A stretch of 64,000 bases of DNA from Eutrigla gurnardus (taxonomy: Eukaryota > Chordata > Actinopteri > Perciformes > Triglidae), in contig OY741271.1 of assembly GCA_963514095.1 (NCBI GenBank), positions 21,378,561 through 21,442,560 on the forward strand, in the 5' to 3' direction. Below, piece by piece: positions 40,201 to 53,218 of the stretch. Position numbers and translations under genes: made by a program. The notes beneath the pieces are model-generated. The model ran no database searches and had not been told where the DNA came from. It saw only the letters and a program-made list of their open reading frames with translations. Numbering within the stretch: the first letter of the stretch is position 1; every line of letters starts with the position of its first letter.

Positions 40201-41024
40201 TAATTAATTACCAAGGCTGTGGGAGCCTCCAACCCCACCTTTGATAGCCTTTCTTTTAAATGTCATGTTGACCAGTTACTGAAGAAATTGAAGTTAAAGC
40301 TGGGGTTTTTATTCAGAAACAAAGCCTGTTTCTCTTTTAAAGCCAGAAAACGGATTGTTGCGGCCACTTTCTTGCCACTCCTGGATTATGGTGATGTTAT
40401 ATATATGAATGCCCCTGCTCACTCCTTGCAACTGCTAGATGCCGCATATCACGGGGCCTTGAGATTCATAACTGGTTGTAAACCCCTCACACATCACTGT
40501 ACATTGTACTCTCTCACAAACTGGTCTTCACTTTCCATGCGCAGAACCACTCACTGGTATCTATTTCTCTATAAATCCATCATCGGACTGCTCCCCTCCT
40601 ACTTGTCCACATACTTGACACGGAAAAAGTCCGATCGCAGCCTCCGGTCCCTGGAATTCATCTTGTTTGCCATCCCGTCAGTCCGTACTGAACTTGGCAA
40701 GAAGGCGTTCTCTTATGCTGCACCTGCAACCTGGAACATGCTCCAGCAGAGGCTGAAGCTGTCCAGCTTTATTCCTTAAGGGGGATTCAAATTGCTGGTA
40801 GGAAAGCTGATGAGACAGTCTGTGGGGGTCTGCACATGTATTTAACCAGTCCTATTCTTCTTTGCACTTTGTAGTTTGCATTTTATTTTAATGTTTGTAT
40901 TCTGTGTTGTGTCTCCTGTATGTTCAGTTGTCTGTAACTTTGTGTTTTGCTGCTGCCTACCTGGAACAGGTCTCTCTTGTAAATGAGACCCTGGGTCTCA
41001 ATGAGATTTTACCTGTATAAATAA
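40201..41024 (+). mobile_element. 5'-truncated L2-like LINE fragment
   Basis: An open frame at 40,219-40,779 (no ATG; it begins at GTG) encodes the region after the reverse transcriptase core of a non-LTR retrotransposon. Typical text includes FLPLLDYGDVIYMNAP, LDAAYHGALRFITGC, YKSIIGLLPSYLSTYLT and AFSYAAPATWNMLQ. The 3' UTR ends with the hairpin GAGACCCTGGGTCTC (40,985-40,999) and CCTGTATAAATAA, as in fish L2/CR1-like LINEs. The catalytic reverse transcriptase motifs and the endonuclease are absent, so the copy is dead. Family assignment is from memory. Confidence 0.8.
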
Positions 41025-43365
41025 CCCCCCCCCAACAGATATATATGAGATGCATGTGGACTTGATGTATAAAGTTACATAAGATGAAAATACTCAAGCA
41101 AAGTACCAAAATTGTACTCTTCTTTACCTAAAAAAAATGTGTTACATTACCTGACTACTCACGTCAATCTAGCCTCTAAATTTTGCTCTGAAAGAGCACC
41201 ATGTTGATGCATTTAACCTCAAAATGCACAACACTTTCTCCCCCGGACCCCTCTGTGCAGGACTGAGTTCTACCAACCACAGTTCCACTAAATCCTGTGG
41301 TGAAACACTGGCAAAGATGTACCCATCAATCCAAATATACTTCACCAACAGCTGTTTTTTAAAGTCAGGGTGTCCTTGTTTTTCATACATAACACAGATA
41401 TGCTTGAACAAGTTTAGTGTATATGTTTATGCGGAGGAACAGACCTGCTGGGTAAGATAAAAAGAGCTTAGTCAACTAATGAATTCATTTGCTCGGGAAC
41501 AACAGGATTAGCAGTGTTGATGTTGACATCTGCAGTCAGAATGACTCTGTCAAACACAGTAAATGGCATTGTCAAAGCAGATTAGTAAAGAATTGAATAA
41601 ATACTTGGAAGAAACAAGTTTGTTATAAAAAAAAAAATATATACAATATTCCAAAAGAAATAAATATAAAAAGGAAGGTAATCATGGTATAATGCACCAA
41701 CCTTATGTTGACTTATGCTTGGACTGTGTACACAATATTACCTTTAATTGGGGCTCTTGGGGTTTTACCCTTTCCTAACAGAACACCCTTATATTCCTAA
41801 TAGCCTGGCTCCAGACCTCCGAATCCACCTGCCCACGTTTGTCCAGCGATTTGCGTTTTGTGCTTATTGACGGCTTTTTCTCCCAGTTGGAGAACCAAAC
41901 TACCAATCACAGCTTTGCAGGTAGGATAAAGAATGGATGACAAAATCTTACCACAAAGCTACACATGTAAAGAAAATCAGCTGGTTTGCTACAGATGTAG
42001 TTTGCTACTCGTCAGCATCACAAAACAGCCCATGCTCTCCCATAGAAATTGGCTAAAATGAACACGATATCAAACTAAATGAATGAAGAGCAAGATAATG
42101 ACCATTTAATGTGATTATCAAGCTTTATTTCAAAAACCCAGTTCACAGGTTCAGTTTCTCCTCACACTCCTCTGGTGTTTCTACACACCACATAGACAGT
42201 GAAGGAACCTGTGAAATGCTGATATTATCTCCTTCTTTTCGCCAAACAAAAAATAAAATATGTTTGGCAGGGAACATGGAAAAAAGAAAGCCTCATCCCT
42301 AAGCCTGGCAAACCAGAGACGTGGTGAAAATTGACGGTTTCAACTGACAGTCAGTACTGTCTATCAGAATGGTTAGGCCTCGCTCATACCACGTGAACAC
42401 AAACAAGCATTTGCAATGGTTTTGTTGCCAGAGACGCGGGTGAGAAGAAATATGACACAATAAGTCCAACTGGGATGAAAATGCCGCAGAATGAAACCAC
42501 ACTGTTTTGTTTTCCTTTGGGGGGAATGCACAACTGGTTTAGGTGACAGATGTGTAAACACATTTTCTATTACGTTTAGCAAACCAAGTTATGTAAAAGG
42601 AAAATATGTCTTTTTAAAGCTTCAATTCGTCTGTTCTACCCAATGTTTCCTCTTTTCAGTGAAGAACACCAGGAGTGAATGCCAGGAGTTGAGTTTTCAA
42701 TAAAAGTAATTATGACTGGTGTGTTAAACTACATGGCAAATTATTCAGAACACACAGGGCCAAATTGCCTCCAAAATTACTATATGAAAAGTTGCTGAAA
42801 AGCAATGTAGCATTTAAAAAGGCTACTGGTAATTTAAATTGAGTCCAGCGCAGTGCTGTTTTATTTATTTTTTTAATAACAGAAAAACACTGTTCATGGA
42901 CTCAAGGCGCTGCTCTGCTGTACTGTACCACAGTGTGCCGCTGCACTATGAATATAGGAGAAACACCAATTTTTGGTGGAATTGTCTTTACTAATGTGAG
43001 AAAAACACTTAGTTCAGGTGCTAGATTACATTAAAAATATAAAGGAATGTAAGGCTCTAAGGCATTCTGTCTGAATAGTTATTCTCCCGTAGATTAACTT
43101 TTGTCATTCATCTCTTTGGAGTCAATATAGGAGGTAGGCACGTTGAAAAATAATCAAAAAATCCAAATCCAGGGAATCTTTTTTTTTTTTAGATTGAGGC
43201 CAGCATGACTTTTACCTCCTCTTTTGTGTCTTTTGTTTGGTGAAGCAGTTTTTTCATTCTGATTTATTTAGTACTCACTGGACCTTAATAGTTCAGCAAA
43301 ATCAATACTTCACATATCCAAACCATGTCCCACAAATGTGTCTGAAAAGTTGAGAATAAAGCCCT
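41025..43365. other. Intergenic DNA without recognisable genes
   Basis: No coding exon or named repeat could be supported. Several T- and A-rich runs; short open frames only. Confidence 0.5.
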
Positions 43366-43480
43366 CACTGCAGCGGGCCCAGGTTCGAATCCGACCGGCG
43401 GCCCTTTCTGCATGTTGTCCTCCTCTCTCCCCCCTTTCACTTTCATTCTGTCCTCTCTTTGAATAAAGGCAAAAAATGCC
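43366..43480 (+). mobile_element. 3' part of a tRNA-derived SINE
   Basis: Holds a pol III B-box match (GGTTCGAATCC at 43382-43392) followed by GACCGGCGGCCCTTTCTGCA, a CT-rich tract and a tail reading GAATAAAGGCAAAAAATGCC. This layout matches a common teleost tRNA-SINE. The A-box half is missing or unrecognisable. Confidence 0.7.
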
Positions 43481-44589
43481 TTCGTCCTGCCTATTCCTCG
43501 TGTGACTGACGAATGTGTACGCACAAATAAAGCTGTCAGTTACAGTTTAGCTTTCTCCGACATGAATAAGGCTCCACTCACTTGGATGCAAGCATCACAT
43601 TAACAGGGCGAGAAGCAACTGAAAAAAAATGTTCTTTGGAAAATTAGTTGAATGGAAATATTTTTAAATCTGTCCATCCGGCCGACAGCTGGTTTTCTGG
43701 AAAACCCTGTAATTATAGGGGAAACGGTGGTGTTACGGTTTTAAAGCATTTCCCTTAGGTATGCATTTGTAGGACAAACATACAATAAAAAATGTCATTG
43801 AGGATGTTGGGGAAACCCATCTTAATTGATCTCTCACTCAATACTTGTCAGCACTGATTTACCGGAAGACTGTCCAAAATTGTTTCACTAATTGTTAAGC
43901 AAACCACAGGGGACTCATCAGGTCCGTCAAGTAAATTAAAAACAACCCTGAGATAATAATGGCTAAAAACACAATGAAGTGGAGGACACCGCTGACAATA
44001 ATACTCTGTCTCAGAGTAATCAGTAAGTATCCGTAATGAGTGAAGAAAATCCCAGACGTCCATTCAATCACAATCAGATTCATCTTATGTCGTCAAGGTG
44101 GAAAATTACATTTTCTCATAGTCTGACAGACTGACAGGACCGTTTTGTTGCCATTGTACCGATATTTAAAAACTTCATTAAGTTTGACAGCGCAAACGGG
44201 AGTTGGCGCCGTGTTCGAGCAAAAGTAACTAAAGCGACTGATTCTGCTGAAGCCAAGTCTTGCGATCAAACCCATCACACTCCAATGAGAGATAAATGGG
44301 GCTGTAGAGGAGACGTCCACTCTAACTGACAGGGAGGGCACAGAACGCACTCCACTGGTGCCTTTGAAGTGCTCTCACTAGTGGCAGCATATCATTTCTG
44401 TCATTTTATTTTGAAGGATGTATTCACCTGACCCACAGATGGGGGTGTTCGTCTACAGGTCGGCAAAGTGCAATCCCACTTCGTTTAACCTCAACCTCAA
44501 AACATCCAACGTGCCATTGATTATAATGTGGACTTGGTTGTGAACGTCATTATGAATCGCTAAGTCATAATTGCTGATCTAATGGAGAG

Positions 44590-44655
44590 ATGGGGCGGCT
44601 CAGTGGGTAGAGCGGGTCAACCCTCCACCACAACATTGGCAGTTTGATCGCTATG
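44590..44655 (+). mobile_element. 5' part of a tRNA-derived SINE
   Basis: GGGGCGGCTCAGTGGGTAGA is the tRNA-like A-box start of a fish SINE, probably the same family as the piece at 43.4 kb. A degraded B-box reads CAGTTTGATCGC. Not a functional tRNA gene: no acceptor-stem pairing or intact B box. Confidence 0.6.
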
Positions 44656-45153
44656 TTTCATACACATAGGTCAAGTTGTTTGTTCATGCACACCTACCGT
44701 ATTAACCCACCGATCAAATACGCTGTTCTGTGGCTACATATATGAAACACATAATGCATTTAACAAAATTGATCCCCTGCAAGAACTGTATTCCCGGGGA
44801 CTGTGCAGAGGCAACGTAGGCTGTGATCAGGCACAATCAGACACAATTTCTGCAGAGACTTGCAGGCTACAAGGAGCAAAAGGAAAGTGTGGGATTGTGA
44901 AAGCCCTCAGGGTGGCATTTTTTTTCTTGCCTCTTCTAGTTGCAAGCTGAGACCTCTGATACGTGTGGCAGAAAAATGTGAGGATATTGCATCAAGGATA
45001 AAGTACAGCTCATTCAGAAAGCCAAACCTTCAATTCTGTTGACATTTGAAATTTGAATTAATTTTACACTTTTACATTCATGTGTGATGTTGGGACTTTG
45101 AAATTGTATTGACTCCGAAAATCATGAGCAAATTCTAGTCCTGCTCAATGTGT

Positions 45154-46069
45154 TCAAGGTCCCATATTATGAAAAACAGGTTTTCTCTGGTCTCTACACC
45201 TATAAACTGGTCCTCCCTGAGCCTGTCAACTCCCAGGATGAGGAAAACAAGCGACTCCTGCATGGTCTCTGCAGCCCACCCACTGGTACAACGACGCTCC
45301 TACAGGGTGTTCAGATTCAGCTCATGTTACGTAATGAAAGGAGTCATTTGCATAGGCCGAACTCCTCTGCGCGATGATAGGAGATATCCGAGAGGGGGCG
45401 TTTCACAACACAGCAGGGAGAGCCCGACTTGATGTGATCGGGCTGGTTCTCCGTGAGTAAATCCCGGTGCGGGGGAAACCTGGAGACAATCCTCCCTGTC
45501 TCAATCGCTCTGGTGTGTCTTCACTGCTGCCTCCGGTCGGACTGAACCCGGGGCGCGTGTCCAACAGAGCGCCGTGCATGACGGTCCGGGTCTGGTCGCT
45601 AGCGTTTCATTTTTAATGACAATGTGCCGGTCCGTATTAGCTTGTATGTGTATGCTAACCACTTCACATCGGACTGCTTCAGTAAAGAGGGTCAGTACAA
45701 AGCTGGCTTTGCCTCGACACTGACCCTCGTAAAAGGATCTGTTCCAACCATACGGGACCCAGCAACTTCACCTGAGCCACATAGGCAGCCATAGCGATAC
45801 AGCCACTGTAAACATTGGCGCATGCTACTGCTAGCGTAAGCGGCATCCTCTCCGTCTCTCTCCAAGTAGGCGATGACAGACGTAGCTCATTAGCATTTAA
45901 AGGTGCAGGCACAGAAACAGCCTGTTCTCAGCAGAGCTCATTTGAGCAACTTTTAGACAGCTGAAATTCAGGACCATGGATGGGTTTGGGGCAATGCATA
46001 TCGAATACAGAGTTGTTGGACCTCTGACAGCTGTGTGAAATGAAAAACAGTATAATATGGGATCTTTAA
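45154..46069. mobile_element. piggyBac-like nonautonomous element, about 0.9 kb
   Basis: The left end AAGGTCCCATATTATGAAAA and the reverse complement of the right end (AAGATCCCATATTATACTG) are inverted repeats. The right flank is TTAA and the left flank is TCAA, one change from TTAA, the piggyBac target. The interior is noncoding on both strands. The GGTCCCATATTAT terminus is familiar from many fish genomes; the piggyBac link is inference from the TTAA flank. Confidence 0.6.
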
Positions 46070-46315
46070 GTGTCCTGAGATTACTTCTGTTGTGATATGA
46101 CATTAAGAAATAAAATTGAATTCAGAATCCATAATGGTATAAGGCAAAACATGATTTATCTATTTTTACATATGTATGAAAAGAAAGAACAGAAATATCA
46201 CATTGAATGTGACGTATTCATGTATTCAGACCCTTAAAGCCCTATGGCACTTAAGCTCAAATGCCTTCCATTTCTCTTGATCATCTTCAACTGAATTATT
46301 GGACATGATTCAGAT

Positions 46316-46317
<2 letters not shown>

Positions 46318-46357
<40 letters not shown>
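46318..46357 (+). repeat. (AC)20 microsatellite
   Basis: Pure dinucleotide run about 90 bp before the long inverted repeat. Confidence 0.96.
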
Positions 46358-46359
<2 letters not shown>

Positions 46360-46447
46360 TGCGTTTGATCTTCAAACTATACTTTTGCCTCCACCAAACA
46401 GTCAGATTGTAGTTTACATCCGAGTCTTTCCAAAAATGTTCTTCATA

Positions 46448-47267
46448 TGGAGCTAGAACAGTCTCATAATTCATAAATGCACACAGAAATTCATAAATGC
46501 ACAAAAAAGATTTACAAATGTATTTGGGGATTTGTATATACATGTGACTCAAAACACAAATACATTTTCAATGCACACACAAATATGTTTCATTTCATAT
46601 GTAAGTAAAAAATATTCACATATAAAAAACAAGATTCATAAACATATTTCCAATGCACACACAAATCTAAAAAAAAATCACAAATACATGAATGTTAAAG
46701 TATTTGCAATCTTCATCAAATACGCATTTGGGGCTTGTTACATTCATATATGAACTGTTGGACCTGTATTTACAAAGTGCTTTTAATTTGTAAACCTCCT
46801 GGCTGTAAAGGAGGGAGACATCTGATTGGCTACAGACAACCTCCTCTTAGAAAAAACGCATTTGTGGATCGGAGTCACGTCAGGGGAGTCTCAAAAGTTT
46901 CACACACAAATGCAGGGAGGTTTACAAATTAAAAGCACTTTGTAAATACAGGTCCAACAGTTCATATATGAATGTAACAAGCCCCAAATGCGTATTTGAT
47001 GAAGATTGCAAATACTTTAACATTCATGTATTTGTGATTTTTTTTTAGATTTGTGTGTGCATTGGAAATATGTTTATGAATCTTGTTTTTTATATGTGAA
47101 TATTTTTTACTTACATATGAAATGAAACATATTTGTGTGTGCATTGAAAATGTATTTGTGTTTTGAGTCACATGTATATACAAATCCCCAAATACATTTG
47201 TAAATCTTTTTTGTGCATTTATGAATTTCTGTGTGCATTTATGAATTATGAGACTGTTCTAGCTCCA
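46448..47267. mobile_element. Long inverted-repeat (foldback) element with 352-bp arms
   Basis: Left arm 46448-46799 and right arm 46916-47267 are reverse complements of equal length around a 116-bp spacer. The same 73-residue shadow translation appears on opposite strands in the two arms, so they are nearly or fully identical. The outermost text TGGAGCTAGAACAGTC is flanked by TA on both sides, which would fit a mariner-type TA duplication; TCTTCAT also occurs at both edges. The arms contain internal repeats of ATTCATAAATGCACA. No transposase is encoded. Confidence 0.85.
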
Positions 47268-47339
47268 TATCTTCATTCTATCCGATTAAACATTTGTGTG
47301 ACATCATCATGATTAGCACATCAATTCTTGAGTTGAGGC

Positions 47340-47470
47340 AAAAATGTGTTTTGTGAGGTCACACTGACTTTGACCTTTGAGCACCAACTTGTCATCAGTT
47401 CCATCCGTGACTGGATTTTTGAAAAAATTGCCTCAGGGATTCCTGAGATGTCGCTGTCGCGGACACAGAA
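47340..47470. repeat. Dispersed fish repeat fragment
   Basis: TGAGGTCACACTGACTTTGA, CCTTTGAGCACCAACTTGTC and CCTCAGGGATTCCTGAGAT match, in order, a very common old teleost repeat. It directly follows the long inverted repeat. Confidence 0.6.
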
Positions 47471-50400
47471 AAAGGCAAGCATCTGGGCACATTTTTGTTT
47501 GAATAACCTAATAATGAAGCTTTTTGGTGGATACAGGAGAGTTGAGTGACGACCTTGGTGGGTTCTATACACTCGACCATCGGTGTGATGGCAGTGAGCT
47601 ACCGTGTGAGGCGTTGCTGTAACCACTAGAAGCGATGTGGGGTATATCCTGCTGAAGGGCATTTACACACTATGTTTAATCTGCCCCCCATTTTACCATC
47701 ATTCAACACCGATGGCAGTGGGCCATGACATCAACAGTTCTCTATTTATTGGCCATAGTCATGGTGATGGGGTGTATAGGCCCGAAATGGGTATTGTCAT
47801 TACAATGTCACACGTGTTTAAATACTGTGTAGCATTTCAGTCACTTGTAACTTACTATGGAAAACTGCATTTACACAGTACTTTCATCCAAATAATTGTA
47901 TCTAACAATGCATTAGTTCATGGTTACAAGACACAATAAAGATTTTACAATAGTGGAAGGACTTCTTCTACCACACAGCCAGCCACTGCATATGAAGCTT
48001 AAAATGACCTGCTAAAACAGTTCACACCAGTAATTCATCAGTGTCTGCATATCTGATGTGGAATGAAGAACGGGAAGTGTGTCAATAATATTCTCATGTG
48101 TGGTTTTTGCCTCAAAACATTTAAGAATTTGAGTTCCACAAAACAAAATTACGAGGCATTGTATGACACATTTTCAGACGGATAAATGTGCAAAAATATA
48201 CATAGCATTGATTAACTTAATACGTCTATAGATCAAGTTTAAATGACTTCAATTAGTATTAAGGGAAGTACATTATGTCATTCTTAGTGAGAAACTAAAT
48301 TTAAAGTAATCTCTTATCCCAAAGCTGCCGAATGTTTGAAAAGGAGGATGTGAGTGTTGGTTGATAATATTACAGTATTTACCTACCTTTGAAACCTTCA
48401 AACCTGAAATATAATGAGAAAGGAATTTGTACTCCTCAGATATTTCCCCAGTGGCAATACATTAAATGTAATTACATACATTTTTTTCCCAGGCAGGCCA
48501 GAAATTCCCACAGTGGCGCACTACAATATAAATTTTGTGATGCTAATGGGGCCTCTGTTGTTTAATAAAATCAAAGCTTAAAAAGGTATTTTTATGTGGT
48601 TGTTTTCTTTCATCATCATTGAAGAGCTGAGGCCCGTTATTATCACAGGATTATTTGTTGCCATCATTCCCCAGCATTGCCTACTTAAAGCAGGAGCTGT
48701 AAAGAAGAACTACGGTGTCGAAAGTGGGAGATATACAGCAAGCCGGGCCTCACATGACAAATGAGGAGCTTGGCCCACGCTTATTTATGGCTACTTAAAG
48801 CTGTCAGTTGGAGATGATAAAGGGTGACCGCTTGATTAGAAAGTGTTAGATTGGTCCGGTCCTTGTGACCCGCGACAGGAACAGATGAGCAGGGGAGAAA
48901 GGTGCTGATATCGTCGGGAGGAAAACGTTTTTTCCTTGATAGATTCACTGGTTTGACACTTTGGCAGACAAGAAAAAGATGATGAAGATGATATGGATGT
49001 CAGCTTGTCTTGAGAGGTGTCTCTGTGTCATCTTTATTAAATTATATTTTTTTAAGCCAACACACTGGAATAGTGCAACAAAAGTAGTAGTAAAAAATTG
49101 CGAATAAGGCAGGGCTGATACGGCTTTTGCATAGTTTGGCGCTATGGGTTAGGCGAGTCTGGAGTAGTCACACATGTCGGCTTGTCTTCAGGAATTTATT
49201 GAAATTTTTATTTCATATCTGCCAATATTAGCCATGTTTCATGCTGTCCAGAGACGAGGTCAAACATTTGCGTTATGAGAATGTCTGAGAAGAAAGCTGA
49301 TAAAGGATGCAAGTTAAATGTTCCCTGCATCAGAATTTATTCGGCAAGGGCATTTCCATAATTCATTTATCATAACAACTCTTTTTTTTAAAAAGGCAAA
49401 AAATTACCTCAAGCAAACGTAAATATATCTTTGTAATTTAGGGAGATTTATCGAATTCTGCCATTTCAATTCACTAATGCGATACTTCAAAATGCACATA
49501 AAGGATATGTGAATGGAAAGACGACAATTGTTAAGTTAAATGAGTCTGTGGGGAGAGAAAAAAAGAAATTACAAGATGAAAGGGGAAGGCAGCTGAATAT
49601 AATGGGAGGTTGCCTGTAGCTCTTCTGGGTGATAGGTGAAGAAATTGATTTTTTTTTTTTAAATCAATTTGCAATCACCATCATTACTGCATTATGACCT
49701 TTACTTGGACGTGCCGTTTAATTCCATTAAAGCCTATCAAAAATGTAAAAAAAAAAAAAAAAAAGTAATTTAATAATGAAAAGGAGATAAATACACATTT
49801 GGGGGATTGTTTGCGTTTGTATTGTATCTACAGAAGATTCAACTTGACAGACCAGTTAAAAAAAAATGCAATAATGCTGATGTCAAAAAATGAATGGATA
49901 TAGCTACAACTACAGCTGCAACATAGATACTCTAAAATCAGAGATTTGAGATGCTGAACGTATGGCCTCAGAATTTCAATGGCTTATCAGCCATCTTCCG
50001 TATTAAGTGACTCTTCTGCTGCAATGCAGTTAAAGCAGTAGTTCTGACTGATAGGCACTCTCAGCCCTTTTTTTTCTAAATTGCTGCTGCTGTGCCATCT
50101 TGTTAAGTGGATGGTTAAGTACCATGGTCCCGCTGAAGCGTGTGCTGTTGGTTGATGGACCAGGATTTGCTGAGAGATAAGGGAGCCACAGACACCAGGT
50201 ATTAGCAGCAACAATCTGACCAGCTTGATCACAACTCGAACTGCCACACGAGTCTTTACGCAGAGCAATTAAAGAAAAAAAGAAGATTGAGCTCTGCTGT
50301 CGCTCCTGTTGTTGTGAGGAAAACTGTGACAGGGCTCATGAGGATATTTCCAGAGTGAAGAAACAATAATCCTATATTTTGCCCTAAATTGCTTAGGAAA

Positions 50401-51864
50401 CCAAAATAAAGGCACATGAATGACTCTTCTGTCACTTATGTATTAATCATCTAATAAATAGTTGCGTTTAATCATTATTTAAAGTTCATAGCCTTCCTCC
50501 TTGATGAGTTTGTGATAAATAGATAATGCATCTTAATAGCTTTCATCAGCTTAAAAACACCCTCCAGCCTTAGGAAGATAACATTTTCTAGGTGTCTATT
50601 GCTGGGAGAGTTACCCTTAAGAAACTGGCCTTTTGACTTGCTAGACGTCCTTTCAGGATGATTGACAAGAGGGACATGAGGAGAAACGGGTGGGTTGTGC
50701 AGATTGTGGTTGAGCCACAAACACAGATTGCCTTTGAACAACATGCTGGAGATAGCAGTGAGGATTCATCTGAGTGGATCATCGGTAAAAACCTGGCCCT
50801 CTGGCTAGTATCAGCTTGGATCATCTTCTGCAGACTTCATGGTGTGTTCTCATGTAGCGTTGCTGTCATTGTTATCCTCTTTGTTGTTTACTGTTGTTTA
50901 CACAGAAAACGTTGACTGTATATTGTTTTGCCTCGAGCAGCCAATGCAATATATATATACAGCCGACGGGACACTGAGCCTCTTAGAGATGCTGATGTTA
51001 ACTTTGGCTGCAGCTGTGGTGCAAAATGTAATTTTATGTCTACTGGTAAAATGGCTAGTGAAGAGAAGAAATTCTTCATCAACTTACACTCAAAGAACGA
51101 TCATAGGATTGAATCGACTACTCCATTTGTTTATTTAACACAGTTTCTCCACAAAGAATCATGCGAAAGCATCACTTAAAGCTTGTGTTTGCCAGACATG
51201 TGCTCATAAGTTCCATGGATATAAGTAATTCAGCGTCACAATAAAGTGAATAATCAGACATCTCAAATCTTTAACAAAGACCAAAATGACTGAATAGTTG
51301 ACTGATTGACTGACTAAAGATGCAGCATGTCTACAAGTGAGTGTTAAAAGTTTTACCAGCCGCTTATTAAATCACCATTCTTCGTTTGGCTGGTGAGTGA
51401 AGCAGATTTAGGAGCCAACTGCATATTTTACCAGGATTTGGCTTGTGGATGGTGCCAGTTTTGTACCCTGGCTGCAACTGCTTTACACGTTTGTTCATCA
51501 GTTACTGGTTTGGTCTACAAGAATGCTGGAAAATAGCAAAACAAAAGGGTCCATCACAAGTTAGCCCAAGGTGGTATCTTCAAATGTCTTCATTTGTCCG
51601 ACCAACAAACAGTGAACTATTGAATTTACTGTCAGCAGAGGCTGAAGAAAGCACCCGATGTCGACAGCTGAGGAGATGTCTGGTATTTCTGGTTTGATAA
51701 AAGACATGAATGATTCATAATGCAAGGCAGTGTATCTGCGTAATGTAAAAAGGTATTTCACAAGCTGTTTACAGGGAAAAGAAAATGAACATCAGTTTGG
51801 ATTTGCATTATGCTAATTATGTTGTCCACAGCGGGTCAGTGTTGGTGGTCATAAACGTGGTGCA

Positions 51865-51865
<1 letters not shown>
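47471..51865. other. Intergenic DNA without recognisable genes
   Basis: AT-rich, with A- and T-runs and a small hairpin at about 49,643-49,671 (AAATTGATTT / AAATCAATTT around a T-run). No exon, RNA gene or named element could be supported. Confidence 0.5.

Positions 51866-51896
<31 letters not shown>
51866..51896 (+). repeat. (AC)n microsatellite
   Basis: Pure AC run of 31 bases, immediately before the sequence leading into duplicated segment A. Confidence 0.96.
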
Positions 51897-51899
<3 letters not shown>

Positions 51900-52029
51900 T
51901 TACTTATGTCCACTTTGGGGGCGCACATTTCAACACCCTCCCTTAGAGGACACCACTTTCTGAATGGTTTAGAGAGATGCTGGCAAGTGGAATATATTAC
52001 TGGGAGTCTCCAGATTATGAAAATCGCTT

Positions 52030-52265
52030 GAGATTTTAGTTTTAAACATCTTTTGTCCAAAAATATTTTTTACCTTGAGATTGGGGACAAATAATTTTAA
52101 TGTCCCATTTGGGGTCTTCAGCTATACACAAATACACAGACTGATAAATGTCACTTTTGGGTGCCTCACTTTCCTTTTGGGGACAAGACTCATTAAATGT
52201 CATTATCTGCATGCACATTCAGTAAGGAGAGCATGTCGTGATGAAATATGAAATTCAATCTTTGA
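52030..52265. repeat. Duplicated segment, copy A
   Basis: Matches 53710-53960 in order over about 240 bp: AGATTTTAGT, GGACAAAT.ATTTTAAT, TCTTCAGCT, ACTGATAAA.GTCAC, GGGACAAGA.TCATTA.ATG, TATCTGCATGCAC, TAAGGAGAGCATGT. Copy A lies just past the 3' end of the minus-strand gene and copy B in its last intron. Confidence 0.8.
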
Positions 52266-52985
52266 TCGGGTAATACTGTACTTGTAACAGGTACCGGGGC
52301 TGCCGATGCCCATTGGTCAGTTGTATATCGTCTGAGAACTGAGCAAAAAGGAAAGAGTTAGCAGGACACAGCCGCTTCTGTTGAGTTCTCATAAAGACTG
52401 AAAACTCAGGCAGAAAACCCGGAAATGCCTGCCCCCTGGGATGATCACCTGGCATTATACTGCCACATACTAGTCAAACTGGAGAAGCTCTCAAAGGTAA
52501 GTTTTGTAAAAACCAAAATAAATCTTCCACAAATGTGGGCACACATCAGTGGACATCACATACTCACCCAGACCATGGAATAATGCAGATTAAGCGGTAG
52601 ACTGAATATGTCATAGTAGCACCACAATGAAAATCTGCATGAAATAATAATACACCCAACAGACTTACGTTTGCTGTTAACTTGTATTTTAGTAACATAA
52701 TGCATGGACATAATGTATAAGTGTCACACAGCTCAAATGGAATGTCCTTGAAAATTACAGGTCACTACAAACTTGGCTAGCTTTCAAATGAATGCATCTG
52801 GACAACAGTCATTTAACATACTTGACTAGAGAATGTTCAGAGAAACAATTTCTTGGGCTCGCTAGCAACAGCAAGAACTTTGGCTATATAAAAAGAAAGA
52901 AGGGCTTTGGGCACAAGCAAATTTAACATTAGCCTCTAAAATAAGGTAACAGTTTTAGTTCACACAGGTATACTTCAACAAATAG

Positions 52986-53218
52986 CTATCGTGAGTCCTG
53001 AGAACAAGCCTGTCTCTTTAAGGCAGTGATCCGATTTCGGACATAATTTTTCACTCCAGTCCAGTTTCGGTCTTTGAGTGCATGGGGTTCTGCACTGATA
53101 CACCGAATGCAGTCCATCTTTTGAGGTACCTTGCACGTGTTGATGAAGCGCATCATGTGTCTTTGAACAGCACGCACCTCACTGTCTTCCCACTTACGTT
53201 TGGAGTTACCTCTGTTGT
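52986..53218 (-). CDS. Terminal exon: Trp/Arg-rich, possibly SANT/Myb-like domain
   Basis: 233-bp exon after TTTCTTCACAG. It completes a split codon (G+AC = Asp) and reads 76 more residues to TAG at 52988-52986. It contains KRKWEDSEVRAVQRHMMRF, a pair CIRC, LKDRNWTGVKNYVRNR and ITALKRQ. The spaced tryptophans and the basic VKNYVRNR helix suggest a SANT/Myb-like DNA- or chromatin-binding fold; that is inference. The ending is what I recall from related fish proteins. An ATG-initiated reading would miss the first 20 residues of this exon. Confidence 0.85.

Noticed and set aside
40219..40779. A functional reverse transcriptase gene
   Set aside because: Only the region after the catalytic core is present, the frame has no ATG, and it ends in a LINE-type 3' UTR.
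44590..44655. A genuine tRNA gene
   Set aside because: tRNA-like A box only; the B box is degraded and stems do not pair, so it fits a SINE remnant.
46532..47183. Two identical 73-codon open frames on opposite strands
   Set aside because: Produced by the two arms of the inverted repeat. Low-complexity translation without known motifs.
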